Assembly: GCA_033557465.1 (NCBI GenBank) | Contig: CM066033.1 | Coordinates: 19,655,080 to 19,719,079, forward strand | Reading direction: 5' to 3' | Source of the DNA: Ichthyophis bannanicus | Taxonomy: Eukaryota > Chordata > Amphibia > Gymnophiona > Ichthyophiidae | DNA: 64,000 bases | Shown here: positions 9,400-23,198 of the stretch, in pieces | How the letters are laid out: every line of letters starts with the position of its first letter | Numbering within the stretch: the first letter of the stretch is position 1 | Program-made: the position numbers and the translations under genes | The notes under the pieces: generated by a model | What the model saw: only the letters and a program-made list of their open reading frames with translations | What the model was told of the DNA's origin: nothing | Database searches by the model: none

Positions 9400-10920
9400 C
9401 CTGCAGACTGTGTGCTGCGGTTACCAGGGTAGGGTTGATCCATTCATAACCATGCTGCACTGCACATGACGTTTATAGCACTGTGAGGGTGTTTCTCCTG
9501 GCAGCACTGCTGTAACGTAGAAAGGAGACTGCCTCAGGTAACACTGTTGTAACGTAAGAAGACATATGCCTCACGCAGCACTGATGTACATTAAAAAGCA
9601 CTATGCCTCATTCAGCACTGCTGTATAATAAAGTGCAATGCCTGAGACACGTAATCATTAACCCCACTGGGGGATTGAACTCATGACCCCTGTACCATCA
9701 GGAGGTGTCTTCACCATTGTACTACACCTCTGTTGCAATGTTTGCAGGTCAGCGCACCTACTTCAGGTTTCCATGCGTTAACATGCGCAGTGCTGCCATC
9801 AAAAGCAGTACTGTAACCTTTCGGTGCCTCATAGGGCGCCCCATACAGCACCTTCTAAGGCTCCCTATAGGCAACATTATAGGGTGCCTTGGCGGACAGT
9901 GCACTTTATGATATGCCCTCTGGAGTGCCTTCTGCGGCACCTTATGTTACGGCACTTTGAGGGTGTGTTTGCTGGCAGCACAGATTTAGATAAAACTGGC
10001 ACATGCCTGAGACAGCGCTGGGTAAAAGTATTATTCTTCATCTGACCCACTCTGGAATCAAACTCACAATCCCTGTATCATCAGTCAGTGTATTATCCAT
10101 TGTACTACACCTCTGTTACTCTACTTGCACATCAGCGCACCTAATTCAGGTGTCCATGCATTAACATGCGCAGTGAAGCTGCCATCAAACACAGTACTGT
10201 GACCTTACAGTGCTTCATAGGGCGCCCCATACAGCACCTTCTAAGGCTCCCTATAGGCAACATTATAGGGTGCCTTGGCGGACAGTGCACTTTATGATAT
10301 GCCCTCTGGAGTGCCTTCTGTGGCACCTTATGTTACGGCACTTTGAGGGTGTGTTTGCTGGCAGCACAGATTTAGATAAAACTGGCACATGCTTCCGACA
10401 GCGCTGGGTAAAAGTATTATTCTTCATCTGGCCCACTCTGGAATCAAACTCATGATCCCTGTATCATCAGTCAGTGTATTATCCATTGTACTACACCTCT
10501 GTTACTCTGCTTGCACATCAGCGCACCTAATTCAGGTTTCCATGCATTAACATGCGCAGTGCTGCCATCAAACACAGAACTGTGACCTTACAGTGCTTCA
10601 TAGGGCGCCCCATACAGCACTTTCTGAGGCTCCCTATGGGCAACATTATAGGGTGCCTTGCGGACAGTGCACTTTAAAATGTGCCCTCTGGGGTACCTTA
10701 ATGAGGCGCCTTATGCAGCACCTTATGTTACAACACTTTGAGGGTGTGTTTGCTGGCAGCACTAATTAAAATAAAAATAAAATGCCTCCTAAAGCAATAT
10801 TACCCATAACAGGTAATGCCTCAGCCAGCCTTCTTCATTAGGCACAGTGGGGGATTGAACCCATGACCCCTGCATCATCGGTCAGTGTCTTAACCATTGT
10901 ACTACAGCTCTATTCCTCTG
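9400..10920. repeat. Tandem array of ~385-bp tRNA-like units
   Basis: Three clear units start at ttcagg in 9762, 10145 and 10531, giving periods of 383 and 386 bp, with a shorter related unit before them (about 9460-9761). Each unit contains a block of inverted gcacc/ggtgc steps (for example 9835-9900), the sequence ggcactttgagggtgtgtttgctggcagcac, and on the minus strand a tRNA-like segment ending at about 9720, 10110 and 10500. That segment has ggtgtagtacaatgg (A-box position) and gagttygattcc (B-box position). Units 1 and 2 are very similar and unit 3 is more diverged. I do not know a named family for it. Confidence 0.75.
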
Positions 10921-11097
10921 GATGAACGTCAGCACGCCTGCTTATGCTTCCGGCACGCAGACGCACGCGGCTCCATTTCTCCAGCACTAATGATCGCCGA
11001 GCACATTAGCGCACGATACTGTGCCGCTCTGCTTTTTTGATGAACCGCCCACTCCTTTTATTGCATCCTGCACACTAACGCCGGGCGCACATTAGGA

Positions 11098-11119
11098 CGG
11101 TTTAGTAAACATGCCCCTT

Positions 11120-11120
<1 letters not shown>
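11098..11120. repeat. Harbinger-like terminal motif
   Basis: The sequence cggtttagtaaacatgcccc followed by tta resembles the right end of the palindromic MITE at 59369-59498 (cgtttagtaaacagacccc followed by tta). It looks like the end of a related element. I did not find a matching left end, so its extent is unknown. Confidence 0.35.
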
Positions 11121-13237
<2,117 letters not shown>

Positions 13238-13564
13238 CTATTGAATATAAGTGAAAGTAAGATCACTAATTTTACAGCTATAGAGAAGGACACAGATAAT
13301 GAATTATCCCCAAAGAAATTTGCTGGGCTAAGGAGCCATATAATATAAAAGAAATGGGAGCTGCGTTTGCTTGTAGACTGGTACAAGTCAGCAGTAGCAC
13401 ATGAAGAGAGAAGAAACAGACCACTGGATTTCATCCTACTGGTTCTGGGTGTTTCATCCTCACCTCTAGCCTCCGCCCTGAATCCCTTCACTCACATTAC
13501 AGCTACTAAAGTCCACTGAGAATTTGCAAAAGACTCTGCAACTCCCAGATGGACTAGTTATATT
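13238..13564. other. Intron sequence next to the zinc-finger exon
   Basis: Apart from the acceptor tract immediately beside 13237 I see no repeat family or gene here. The minus-strand frame at 13234-13491 has no recognisable domain. Confidence 0.5.
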
Positions 13565-14045
13565 CATAGGAAACATAAGAAATGTCATACTAGGTCAGAT
13601 CACTATCCATCAAGCCCAGTATCCTGTTTCCAACAGTGGCCAATCCAAGTTTCCAATAGTGGCCAATACAAGTACCTAGCAGTTTCCCAAAAAGACATGC
13701 AGGTTCCAGAATGCTTGTATTGGGGCAAGCAGTGCATTACCCGGGTCTCCTTTGTTAATTGTTTATGGATCTTTCCTCCAGGAATTTGTCCAAAAACCTT
13801 TTCAAACCCAGCTACACAAGCAGCTTTTAGTACATCCTCCAGTAATGAATTCTAGAGTTGATTATGTGTTAAATGAAACAATATTTCCTCTTATTAGTCT
13901 TAAACGGGTTACACCATAGCTTCATTGCATGTCCCCTAGTCTTTCTACTTTTTGATGGCATAAAGAATTGATCTACGTTTACCTGTTTCACTCTATTCAT
14001 TAATTTATAGACCTCTATCATATCTCCCCTCAGCCAAACTGTTTT

Positions 14046-14237
14046 CTAGGTTGAAGAGGCCCTAAGCTTTTTAAACTTCTCCTCATATTCAAGGTGTGGT
14101 CGCAGCATGGAACGACAAAGAGGCATTATAATATTCTTTGTTTTATTCTCCATGCCTTGACTTATGATTCCTAGCATCTTATTTGCCTTCCTGGCTGCTA
14201 CTGCACACTGGGCGGAGGATTTCAATGTGCTGTCCAC
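14046..14237 (-). pseudogene. CR1 reverse transcriptase fragment
   Basis: The frame reads KSSAQCAVAARKANKMLGII followed by SQGMENKTKNIIMPL and MLRPHLEYEEK, corresponding to residues about 48-95 of the CR1 protein at 27-737. The surrounding sequence from 13800 to 14735 encodes further CR1 RT blocks in other frames with stops and indels, so the gene is dead. Confidence 0.8.
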
Positions 14238-14735
14238 GATGACACCTAAATCTTTTTCCTAGGTAGTGGTTCCTCATGTGAAACCTTACATCATGTAACT
14301 TTAGTTTGGCTTGTTCTTTCCTAGGGGCATAACTTTGCATGTGTCCACATTAAATTTCATCTGACATTTGAACGTCCAGTCTTCCAATTTACAAAGGTCC
14401 TCTTGAAATTTTTCACAATCCTCTTGAGTTTAACAACTTTGATTAATTTTGGGATCATCTACAAATTTGACTCCCTCACTTGTTATTCCCATTTCCAGGT
14501 AATTAATAAATATGTTAAAAAGCAGCAGACCCATCACAGATCCCTGTGGTACTGCATTATTCACCTTTCTCCATTGAGAAAATTGGCCATTCAGCCTATC
14601 TTCTGCTTTCTATCTTTTAACCAGTTCCTGATCCACAATAATACACTACCTCCTATCCCATGACTTTTTTAACTTCAACAAGAGTCTCTCATGAGGGACC
14701 TTGTCAAAGGCTTTCTGAAAATACAGATACACTAT

Positions 14736-15205
14736 TGATTGTACGGGGAAATTATTCCACCTCTGTGATAGAATAAGTTCCCCTAATTGGTAGGGAACAG
14801 CAGGCCGGGCATTGGAAGAAGTAGGAGGGGATAGAGGAGATTCCCCACAGACCACACCTGGCCTTGGGGCGCCAGACTGGGGGTCGGGGCTGCGGGGAAT
14901 GCAAAATCTGTTTGGGGGCCAGGGATCAAGGATCTTGAATGGAAACACAGTGCCATAGCGCCTGGACGTCATGGTGGCCACGGCTCCATTCAGGAGCCCT
15001 GACTGAGGTATCAGGGCAAGGCCTGCATGAGCAGGCGGACTGGGCTCGAGGGTCCCATCCTGCACATACAGGCCAGTACCCAACTCTGATCCCACAGGGC
15101 TAGATGTGCCCCACATGATCAGAATCATGGCTAACTCTCTGTGTCTGATTCCGACTGGGCACACAGAGGGCCAGGACATCCAGGATGGAATCGGACCCTA
15201 TGCAT
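14736..15205. other. Unassigned GC-rich block inside the CR1
   Basis: The sequence has no recognisable motif. It lies between the CR1 RT and an L2 3' fragment and may be the upstream part of whatever carried that L2 fragment, or an unrelated insertion. The ORF at 14646-15179 runs from this block into CR1 sequence and is not a real gene. Confidence 0.4.
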
Positions 15206-16018
15206 TTTTGCTTTCACAGCAAGCTTCTTCTCAAATTTCTCTCTTTGCCGGCCTTATCAATTACTTGCATCTAACTTGCCAGTGCTTATGTTTCCAGTTT
15301 TCATCTTTTGCCTCCTTTTTCTATTTCCTGGACTATTACATGGACCACCCAAACAATCAGACCCCTACAGATGGCACAAAATTCTGCTGCCCGCATCATC
15401 ACCAGATCATATATTCCTCCCTCCCCCCGAGCCAACTGCATTGGCTTCTGATCGCCTCCGGGATCAAATTCAAAATAGATCTCAACATATACAAGATCCA
15501 GCACAACTTGTCCCCTGGCATTCTCGTCAACATGAACACAAGCACAAGACCCAGATGACGTAACAGAGTGGAAACCATTCAGACTCTAGCATCTACTCTA
15601 AAACCACCCAATCCACATCTGCAAGAGCATTATCACTAGCAGTACCGGCCCTCTGGAACTCCCTTCCATATGACCTGAGAGCCACCTCTGATGCCAAAGT
15701 CTTCAGGAAGAAACTCAAAACTTATCTTTTCATAGAACACTACGGAGCAGTCACTTAATGCACAACGCCCCCTCCTCCCATTGACCCCTCCCCCCCCCCC
15801 GACAAAATCAGCTGACTCAAATCATGACATTTGTAAATATTGTATATACGCCTCTTTGTAAATAAGTTGCTATCAAGAACCTCCCGCATGTCCCCAACCC
15901 CACACGACTATGTAATGTATAACTGCCATGTATCATGTTTTTTTTTATCATGTAAACCGCTTTGATTATAGGATAAGGCAGTATATAAAACCTGTTAAAT
16001 AAATAAATTTCCTGAAAC
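15206..16018 (+). mobile_element. L2-clade LINE, 3' end
   Basis: This piece encodes the C-terminal end of an L2 reverse transcriptase: an AQNSAARIITRS-type block at about 15375-15410, an HWLLIASGIKFKIDL block at 15435-15480, and an ALWNSLPYDLRA block at 15645-15690, ending KTYLFIEHYG and a stop at about 15757. The 3' end (gtaaaccgctttgattatagg, then aaataaataaa) is shared with the tails of the SINEs in this window. Frames are shifted relative to each other. Confidence 0.75.
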
Positions 16019-16199
16019 ATGTTTTTTTTTGTTACAACAGCCTCTTTGACTTCACCTTTAAACTATGCTGGCAGGTTTTTGGACTTCTTTTCACTTTTCT
16101 TAAAGCCTGGAATATAGCTGGTCTGTACTTCCAAGATAGTATTTTTAAAACAACACACAAGTTTTGATGTAAAATTTTAACCTTTACTGCTGCTCCTTT

Positions 16200-16400
16200 T
16201 TAGCTTTTTTCCTTGACTATTTCTCTCATTTTATCATAGTTTCCCTTTTGAAAGTTAAAAGGCAGTACTGTGGATTTCCCTGCTGTCCTTCCTCCATTTA
16301 TTAAATCAAACGCGATCACGCTATGATCACTATTGCCAAGTGTCCCCAACATCCTTATCTCTTGCACCAGATCTTGGGATCCACTAAGGACTAGGTCCAA
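16200..16400 (-). pseudogene. CR1 endonuclease fragment
   Basis: The frame reads MDLVLSGSQDLVQEIRMLGT then LGNSDHSVIAF. The SDH triad is the last conserved motif of the APE-type endonuclease that nicks target DNA for CR1 insertion. Just upstream on the minus strand, about 16495-16530, GDFIYPGINWV matches the GDFN block. The copy is broken by a SINE tail at 16586-16683 and by DIRS C. Confidence 0.75.
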
Positions 16401-16585
16401 AATGGCTTCCCCTCTTGTCGGTTAATTAACCAGCGGCTCCAAGAGGTAGTCATTTATTTTATCTAGAAACTTTATCTCCCTAGCCTGTCCTGCCATGACA
16501 GTTACCCAGTTGATACCAGGGTAAATGAAATCACCTACAATTATTACTGAATTGTAACTTTTGTTAGCTTTCCTGATTTCTTTGA

Positions 16586-16683
16586 GCATTTATTTATTTA
16601 TTTACATTCTTTTATATACCGCGCTATTCTGCATCAGTGCGGGTTACAGTGACCAAAACTGAAATTACATTGAACAGGGCATT
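16586..16683 (-). repeat. L2-tailed SINE, 3' fragment
   Basis: The fragment runs from (ttta)n through tataccgcgctattctgcatcagtgcgg to acattgaacagggcat, matching the SINE at 30332-30624. It splits the CR1 endonuclease region and has no tRNA-like head. Confidence 0.75.
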
Positions 16684-16964
16684 TCATCATCCATCTGTTC
16701 ATTCTGACCAGGTCGGTAGTACACCCCCAATGCCATCGCCTTCCTCTTTTTACATGGCATTTTAATCAATAGAGATTCTATAGTGTATTTTGTTTCCTGC
16801 AAAATTTTAATCCTGTGTGACTCAATGCCCTCTCTACCAGAGTACATAAAATGGGTGGAGGGGTTGCGCTCTGTCATTATGATATAATTGTACCCAGTAT
16901 CACAATGTCCCACTGATTGAAATCTCAGATATCGGATAGAAGGAGGACAATCATAACTAACCTC

Positions 16965-17165
16965 TCATTCTTAAGCATCCCTCCAGTCCAGTCCCTTTTC
17001 TCTGGGTGTGCACCCGTTCCAGCAGCTTGGAGACTTAGTAATGTCATCCTTTTGATGACACTAGAGTATATATACCACTGGCACCTCCCACCAGCTCCAG
17101 TATACTCAGTCTCCAAGCAGTTAGGGAGCAATAACCCAGGAGATTACGCTTACTGGAGAGACATT
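16965..17165. repeat. DIRS C left inverted terminal repeat
   Basis: It contains ccctccagtccagtccctt, then gtcatccttttgatgacac, a tatatata box and ggcacctcccaccagctcc. The same sequence occurs in reverse complement at 23035-23198 with few differences. The tatatata box at about 17068-17075 may serve the element promoter. Confidence 0.88.
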
Positions 17166-18108
17166 TAGGAAGATAAGTTCTTTTAGTTTCTTTAATTATT
17201 TTTATCTTGGGTCTCCCTTTAGACAGGCAGGCAGGCTGTGTGAGCAAGAGTGGGAGAGGGACCCCTTACCCCCCCCCCGTCTCTTTTTCCCGGTCTTTAA
17301 AGTTCCGGCAGAGCCGGAGGAGGCTTCTTTCGGAGTTTGTCAGTGCCTGGCGGTTCCCGATCCCTGCTAGGGTGAGGAGCCATCTTGCAATTTAATTTAA
17401 CTGCCAGGGGTGCCTGCTGCTGTTCCGTTCTGCTGCGGTGTTTGAAGCCCTCACGGCTGCTGAGCACGCGGGTGGAGCAGCATCGCCAGGGGAGTCTGCT
17501 CTAAGAAACCACAAGGAAAGAAACAGCTGAGCAGAGAGCCATGGGGGCAGACCGCATGGAAAAGTAGAACACACGGTCGCCGGCCACATGTTAGCAACAG
17601 GGCTACCGCATCGGAGGCAGAGGAAAGGAAGATCAGCGTCGGAAGAGGTAGGCCTGTTGCGTTCACGCTCTTTTTTCGCATGTTTTTTTGCTGCTGGAGG
17701 CCCGATTCTTAACCGAGTTTCAAGGGTGCTTTCGGGGCTGGTTGGCACGGAATCCCACTAATTGGGGGAGTGGGATGCTAATAGTCCTTGTTGGTCCGGT
17801 GATCCATTATTTCTCGATTGTGTTAGAGGTAAAAAAAAAAAAAAAAAAGTTTGTCCAGAAACAAGGTTTGGCAGCAGACTCCCTGAGGACTGTGCATTCG
17901 CATTCTGTTGGCTCAGAGCAGTCCAGACACCATGCCAATGAGGCCGCAGTGTTTGGTGTCCGGCGTCCAGTGGGGAGCAATGTCAGAGACAGGAGTGTGC
18001 AGAGGCTGCGTAATGGAAGCGGCGTCCTTGGAACAGGGTATCCAAGCAAGTATAGACTAGGAACCCCCTTTAGCCCTCTCTCAGGAGTCGGCGAGACCTG
18101 GGGTCACA

Positions 18109-19392
18109 ATGGTTGAGTCTGGGTCACTGCCACCTTCTCTGTCAGATCATCCTGCTCTCCCTCTGCCGCAGCCCAGGCCCTCCACTTCGAAGGGAGTGGA
18201 AGAGGGGGAGACACTGGGGTGGTTTTTTATCCCAGAGTTTGTTTTATTGCTGCACAGAGGGTTTTGTCTGAAGCAACAGAGCGTACTAGATCAGGAGCCA
18301 GCACAGGACGGTGCGGCAAAAAGGGGAGCTGACCAGAAGGAGCCGGAAGACGCAGAGGTGCCTCTGAAACGGACTAGGCTGGTGAGTGAGGTGGCTTTAC
18401 ACTCCCCTTGGTTGGAGGCTCATGAGGAGGAGTCCTCAGACCGAGAAAGGGGGAGGACGAGGAGGAGCTCAAAGAGGGTGAGATTCCGGAGGAGAAACAG
18501 GCCAGGATTGTTCGGGTGTTCCGCCGAGAATAGTTGTTGGCATTAATCAGTGAGTCCTTGAAGACCCTCAATATCTCCACAGGCATCCCAGCGGAGGAGG
18601 AGGCATTGGAGGATCCATTTATTCAGGCAGTTAGGAAGTCGCAAAAAGTCTTCCCAGTTCACTGAGTGGTTCGTCAGATGATCCAGGAGGAGTGGGACCT
18701 GCCGGAGTCTGGCTTAAGGGAAGTGCGGTCCATGTCGCGATTATACCCCTTGCCAGAACACGAGAGAGATTTACTTCGGTCCCTAGGGTGGACGTGGCCA
18801 TGTCGGCAGTTACCAAGAAGACAACCATACCTGTTGAGGCAGTGCGGACCTTAAGGATGCCCAGGACAGGAAGCTAGACACGTTATTAAACAAGCCTTTG
18901 ACATCAATGCCCTGGCTCTCCAGGCATTCGTGTGCAGGGCTTGGGTGGCCAGGGCTTGCCTTCGATGGTCTCAGCAGCTCCAGCTGCCGAGTGACCTCCC
19001 TGCTTATCAGTAGTCTGGCGAAGAATATGGCTTTGGTGGCCGCCTGTCGCTATCTGTGGCTTTGCAACTGGGCAGCAGATGGTTCCTCTAAGGCTCGACT
19101 TAGCAAGCTCACCAAGGGAAAGCTTTTGTTTGGGAAGGACCTGGACAAATTGGTTAAGGAGCTGGGAGAATCTAAGGGAGGCAGGCTCCCAGAGGATAGA
19201 CCAAAAAAGAGTCACATCCCCGCGCCTGCACTGTCTCAGCCGTGTGACTTTCGTAAGTTTTGGTCAGCTCGCGCAACACCCTTTCAGAGGGGACGCTTTC
19301 CCATGAAAGGACAGAATTTCCAGGGGTTTCAGGGGGCAGGAAGGGGATTTGGGGTCTCTTCCTCCACCTCGGGTCCTAGGAAGCCACAATGA
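18109..19392 (+). pseudogene. DIRS C gag-like gene, broken
   Basis: Three successive frames cover gag. 18109-18546 holds an acidic/basic N-terminus with VPLKRTRLV and RVRFRRRNRPG. 18540-18895 is a middle part in another frame with the DPFIQAVRKSQKVFPVH block. 18898-19392 is the C-terminal part with CRYLWLCNWAADGSSKARL, KLLFGKDLDKLVKELG and a Gly/Arg/Phe-rich tail. The order is the same as in element B. Gag of DIRS elements is presumed to bind the RNA or DNA intermediate. At least two frameshifts and a stop (at the end of FPVH) interrupt it. Confidence 0.75.
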
Positions 19393-19399
19393 AGCGAGG

Positions 19400-20430
19400 G
19401 GGACCAGGGCCGGCTGGTGGAGGGGGGGGGGGGGGCGCCTGCGGCAGATTTTTCTCTGCTTGGATTGGGTCACTTCCAATCAATGGGTTCTGGAGGTGGT
19501 TTGAGAGGGGTATGCCCTCGAACTGGCAAGACCAATCCCCCCATCATTTGTGCAGTCGCCTTGCACAGCCCTGTCCAAGGCCTCGGCAGTAAAGGAAACC
19601 TTGGCGCAGCTTCTGCTCCTAGGAGCGGTCGTGCCAGTTCCCAAAAGCCAGTGCGGCTGTGGTCAGTACTACATTTATTTTGTGGTTCCCAAAAAGGAGG
19701 GTTCCTTCCGTCCGATTCTCGACTTCAAACGAGTCAATCATTGTCTCAGGGTTCCTCACTTTTGCATTGAAACCCTGAGGTTGGTAATAGTGGCAGTATG
19801 GCAGGAGAGTTTCTAACGTCCCTCGATCTCACAGAGACGTATCTCCACCTTCCCATCCGCTAGTCACACCTACAGTTCCTGCTGTTTGCGGTACTTATGG
19901 GACACTTTCAGTTTCAGGCATTACTGTTCGGACTGGTGACGATGCCTCGTACCTTTACCAAGGTGATGGTCATGGTGGCAGCGGCTCTTCGCAAAGAAGG
20001 GATCCTGGTCCACCCGTACCTCAACGACTGGTTAATCCACACAAGTCCAAGGAGGAGAGTGTAGAGTCAACAACCAAGGTAGTCAATCTCTTGAGGAGCA
20101 GGGGTGGGTAATCAGCTTGTCCAAGAGCAGATTGGTTCCCTCCCAGGAGATCAAGTATCTCGGGGCAAGGTTCGACGCCTGCTTAGGCAAGGTGTTCTTG
20201 TCAGTTCAGAAGACGAGGGAGCTTTGGCGTCTGTTGTGTCAGCTTCTGGCCATGAGGGCACCCACTGCTTGGCAATATCTCCAAGTTCTGGGGAGCATGG
20301 CGGCGATGATCAAGCTCATACCCTGGACGAGGGCCCACATGAGACTGCTCCAGTGATCCCTTCTCCATCACTGGTCTCATCAGCATCAGCCTTTGTCCAC
20401 GGTGCTACCATGTCCTCCGGTGACCATTAG
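19400..20430 (+). pseudogene. DIRS C reverse transcriptase, broken
   Basis: Recognisable RT blocks are FVVPKKEGSFRPILDFKRVN (about 19680-19740), a TSLDLTETYLHLPI block (about 19817-19860), ALLFGLVTMPRTFTKVM (19923-19970) and VHPYLNDWLIH (20010-20042), followed by IKYLGARFD (20147-20175). The catalytic YLDD box reads YLND, so the first catalytic aspartate is lost. Frameshifts separate the blocks. In life the enzyme copies the element RNA in the cytoplasm or nucleus. A simple G run at 19421-19436 lies before it. Confidence 0.8.
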
Positions 20431-20449
20431 AGCCCTGGACTGGTGGCTC

Positions 20450-21258
20450 CAGCCAGGGAAGCTGGAGCAGGGGATGCCTCTCGAGTCCCTGCGGTGCATT
20501 CAGTTGATGATAGATGCCAGTCTGGTCAGCTGGGGGGGCTCACTGTGAGGGGTACTTTGCCCAGGGGTGCTAGAATGCCCCAGAGGCTTGGTGGTCAATA
20601 AACAGGATAGAAATGCGAGCAGTAGCACTGGCGCTCAGAGCGTACGAGCGCTAGGTCCGACAGAAGGCAGTCCAGGTGTTCTCGGACAATGTCGCTACAG
20701 TGGCCTATATCATTCGGAATGAGCAGTCCTCCCCTGTAGGAGGAGAAAGAGCGGTTGCTTGATTGGGCCGAGGCCAATCTCCAGGCTTTGTCGGCGGTGC
20801 ATGTAGCCGGGGTAGAGAATGTCACTGTGGACTACCTGAGCCGGGTCAAGTTGGATCATGGAGAATAGGAACGCTGTCAGGAAGTGTTCGACCAGGTGGT
20901 ACACCGGTGGGGTCCACCAATCATGGACCTCATGGCAAGATGGGGGTCGGCCAAAGCAAGCCGCTTCTTCAGCAGAAGAAAGGAAAGGATGTCGGAGGGC
21001 CTAGATGCTCCTCGTTCAGAGATGGCCCTCGGAGGGGCTTTTGTATGTGTTTCTTCTATGGGTCCTCCAGAGCGTAGAAGCCCATCCGAGAACTGGTAGT
21101 TCTGATAGCCCTGGATTGGCCACGGAGGCCGTGATATGCCGACCTCGTGAGGCTACTGACCGATTGCCCCTGGTGACATCCGGTGAGAGACAACCTCCTA
21201 ATTCAGGTTACAGTCCGGATGCTGCAGGTGGTTCGATGCTCGTTTACAGCTTGGCTCT
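20450..21258 (+). pseudogene. DIRS C RNase H region, broken
   Basis: By position between RT and recombinase, and by comparison with the clearer copy in element A (35287-35619), this stretch is the RNase H and connection domain. Traces include RAVALALRAYER near 20610-20650, VFSDNVATVAYI near 20678-20712, and LSAVHVAGVENVTVDYLSRV near 20790-20850. Several frame changes and stops occur. Confidence 0.65.
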
Positions 21259-21597
21259 TGGGTCAGACCAAAGTTGATCAAGCCCAGCATCCTGTTTCCA
21301 ACAGTGGCCAGTCTAGGTCATACTTATCTAGCAGTTTCCCCAAAAGACACAGGTTCCACAATGCTTGTATTCTGGTTAAGCATTGATATCCTGGGTCCCC
21401 TTTTAATAATGGTTTATGGACCTTTCCTCCAGGAACTTATTATTTTCTTTTATTTGTCTTAGTTTATCCTGTAGCTTCATTGCATGTCCCCTAGTCTTTC
21501 TATATTCTGATAATGTAAACAATCAATCTACGTTTACCCATTCCACTCTGTTCATTAATTTATAGACTTCTATCATATCTCCCCTTAGCCGTCTCTT
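21259..21597 (-). mobile_element. CR1 3' fragment inserted in DIRS C
   Basis: The minus-strand CR1 3' end starts with the tctgaccca block and includes the 3' untranslated region plus about 180 bp of degraded RT C-terminus. It is antisense to DIRS C and separates RNase H from the recombinase. Confidence 0.85.
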
Positions 21598-21599
21598 AT

Positions 21600-22562
21600 G
21601 TGACAGTCTGGTGCATCTTTGAGGGCTGGTGTGTGGTCCGGGAAAAGAGGCCTATGGCGGTCTCTGTGCTGGATGTCTTGGACTTACAGGCCGGGTTTCA
21701 GAAAGGCCCGGCTGCCAGTTCCTTAAGAGTGCAGCTAGCAGCTATTGCCTGTTACCGGTGTAAGGTTCAAGGTAAGTCACTAGGGGTACACCCAGACGTC
21801 GGGCAGGTCCTTAAAGTGGTGAGAGGTTTACGGCCTCAGCAAAGATCCTCACTTCCTCCTTGTGACCTCAATCTCGTGCTTAACGCACTAGCTGGGGATC
21901 CCTTTGAGCTGACAGGGCGAGCCTCCCTGAAGGACCTGACCCTCAAAACAGTGTTTTTGGTCGCGATCTGTTCAGCTAGACGTATTTCGGAACTCCGGGC
22001 ACTTTCATGTCGGCCTCCATGCATGAGCTTTTTCAAGGAAAAGGTGGTCCTGCGGACGGTACCTTCCTTTTTGCCGAAAGTAGTCTCCCCCTTTCATTTG
22101 AATCAACCGGTTTCTCTTCCGTCCTACTCAAAGGAGTAGCGCAGGACAATGGATGCTCGTTTGCACCGACTGGATGTGTGCAGAGTCCTGAAGCACGATA
22201 TTGACAGGATGGTGGCGTTTCGTAGATCAGTTTGTTTGTTTGTCTTCTTTGGGGGACCACAGAAAGAGGAGACGGCAGCCAAGGCTTCAATTTCCAGATG
22301 GATTAAGGAAGCCATTGCTTCGGTGTACATGCTGAAAAGAAGACCCATGCCGGGGGTTTTCAAGACTCATTCTACGTGGGCGCAGGCGGCCTCGTGGGTG
22401 GAATTCAGTCTGGTTCCGCCACTAGACATCTGTAGGGTGGCTATGTGGGCATACCTGCATACATTCACCAAGTACTTTCACTTAGATGGTCAGGCAGCCG
22501 GAGATGCTGAGGTTAGGGGAGCTGCTCTTCGGTCCGGTATCGCGGGTCCCTCCCATTCTTGA
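21600..22562 (+). pseudogene. DIRS C tyrosine recombinase, broken
   Basis: The first frame (21600-22139) covers the N-terminal core with the SLKDLTLKTVFLVAICSARR block. The arginine in SARRISEL is the first catalytic residue. The second frame (22149-22562) covers the C-terminal core with FVFFGGPQKEETAAKASISR and then HSTWAQAASWV, ending TFTKYFHLD. The HxxR box reads HSTW, so the second catalytic arginine is lost. The nucleophilic tyrosine position appears to be Phe by comparison with element A (RHYHLD). The enzyme would insert the circular DNA copy by site-specific recombination. Confidence 0.85.
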
Positions 22563-22584
22563 AATGCTCTGTTACATCCCAGAG

Positions 22585-22690
22585 AAAAGGGACTGGACTG
22601 GAGGAACGCTTAGGAAGGAGTAATTAGAGCTTACCTGCTAATTAGCGTTCCTGGTGGAACTCCAGTCCAGTCCCTGATCTCACCCAGGTT
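22585..22690. repeat. DIRS C internal complementary region
   Basis: The block reads gggactggactggaggaacg ... ctaattagcgttcctggtgg ... aactccagtccagtccct. Its left half is complementary to the left terminus (16962-16998) and its right half matches the outer end of the right terminus (23140-23198). This is the template that rebuilds both ends during circularisation of DIRS elements. Confidence 0.85.
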
Positions 22691-23034
22691 TCTGTGAAGT
22701 GGCGTCTTCAGCCCGAAAAGGTTATATGCAATAGTGTTATTTTCCCTTTCAGAAGACTCATCGCTGAGAGGGTGGACTCAGAGCGGCAGAATGGACCAGT
22801 GGGTGCCCCCTGTCCGGAGACTTTTGGGGGGCAAATTACGATTCAGGTAAGCCTCCTCCTCTTCTTCGGGGAGGTGGGGAAATCCTCCTGGGGTTAAGGG
22901 GGAGGTGGTATCAATAGTGATAGGAGAAAGGTTATAATGGTTTACAATTTTTTCAGTTAGTTATAGTTAGTGGAGTTTTTAGTTTTATCTGTTTCATTGT
23001 CTCTCCGTTACGTTTGATTTGTTAATAGGATACT

Positions 23035-23198
23035 GGAGGTGGTGGGAGGTGCCAATGGTATATATACTCCAGTGTCATCAAAAGGATGACATAGTCGGTC
23101 TCCAAGCTGCTGAAAGGGGAGCACAACCCAGAGGAAAGGGACTGGACTGGAGTTCCTTCAGAAACGCTAATTAGCAGGTAAGCTCCAATTACTCCTTT
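23035..23198. repeat. DIRS C right inverted terminal repeat
   Basis: It reads in reverse the left terminus: ggtgggaggtgcca, a tatatata box, gtgtcatcaaaaggatgac and gggactggactggagttcc. It extends outward by about 50 bp (gaaacgctaattagcagg...actccttt), which is also found in the internal complementary region. Confidence 0.88.

Larger units (their letters stand above)
16960..23198 (+). mobile_element. DIRS-type retrotransposon C, full structure
   Basis: This is a tyrosine-recombinase retrotransposon with every structural part of the DIRS class. It has inverted terminal repeats (16965-17165 and 23035-23198), gag (18109-19392), reverse transcriptase (about 19400-20430), RNase H (about 20450-21258), tyrosine recombinase (about 21600-22560), and an internal complementary region (22585-22690) that joins copies of both termini. 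DIRS elements replicate through a circular intermediate and integrate without target duplication; I see none here. The element sits inside a CR1. A CR1 3' fragment has in turn inserted at 21259-21597. All genes carry stops or frameshifts, so it is inactive. Confidence 0.88.
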
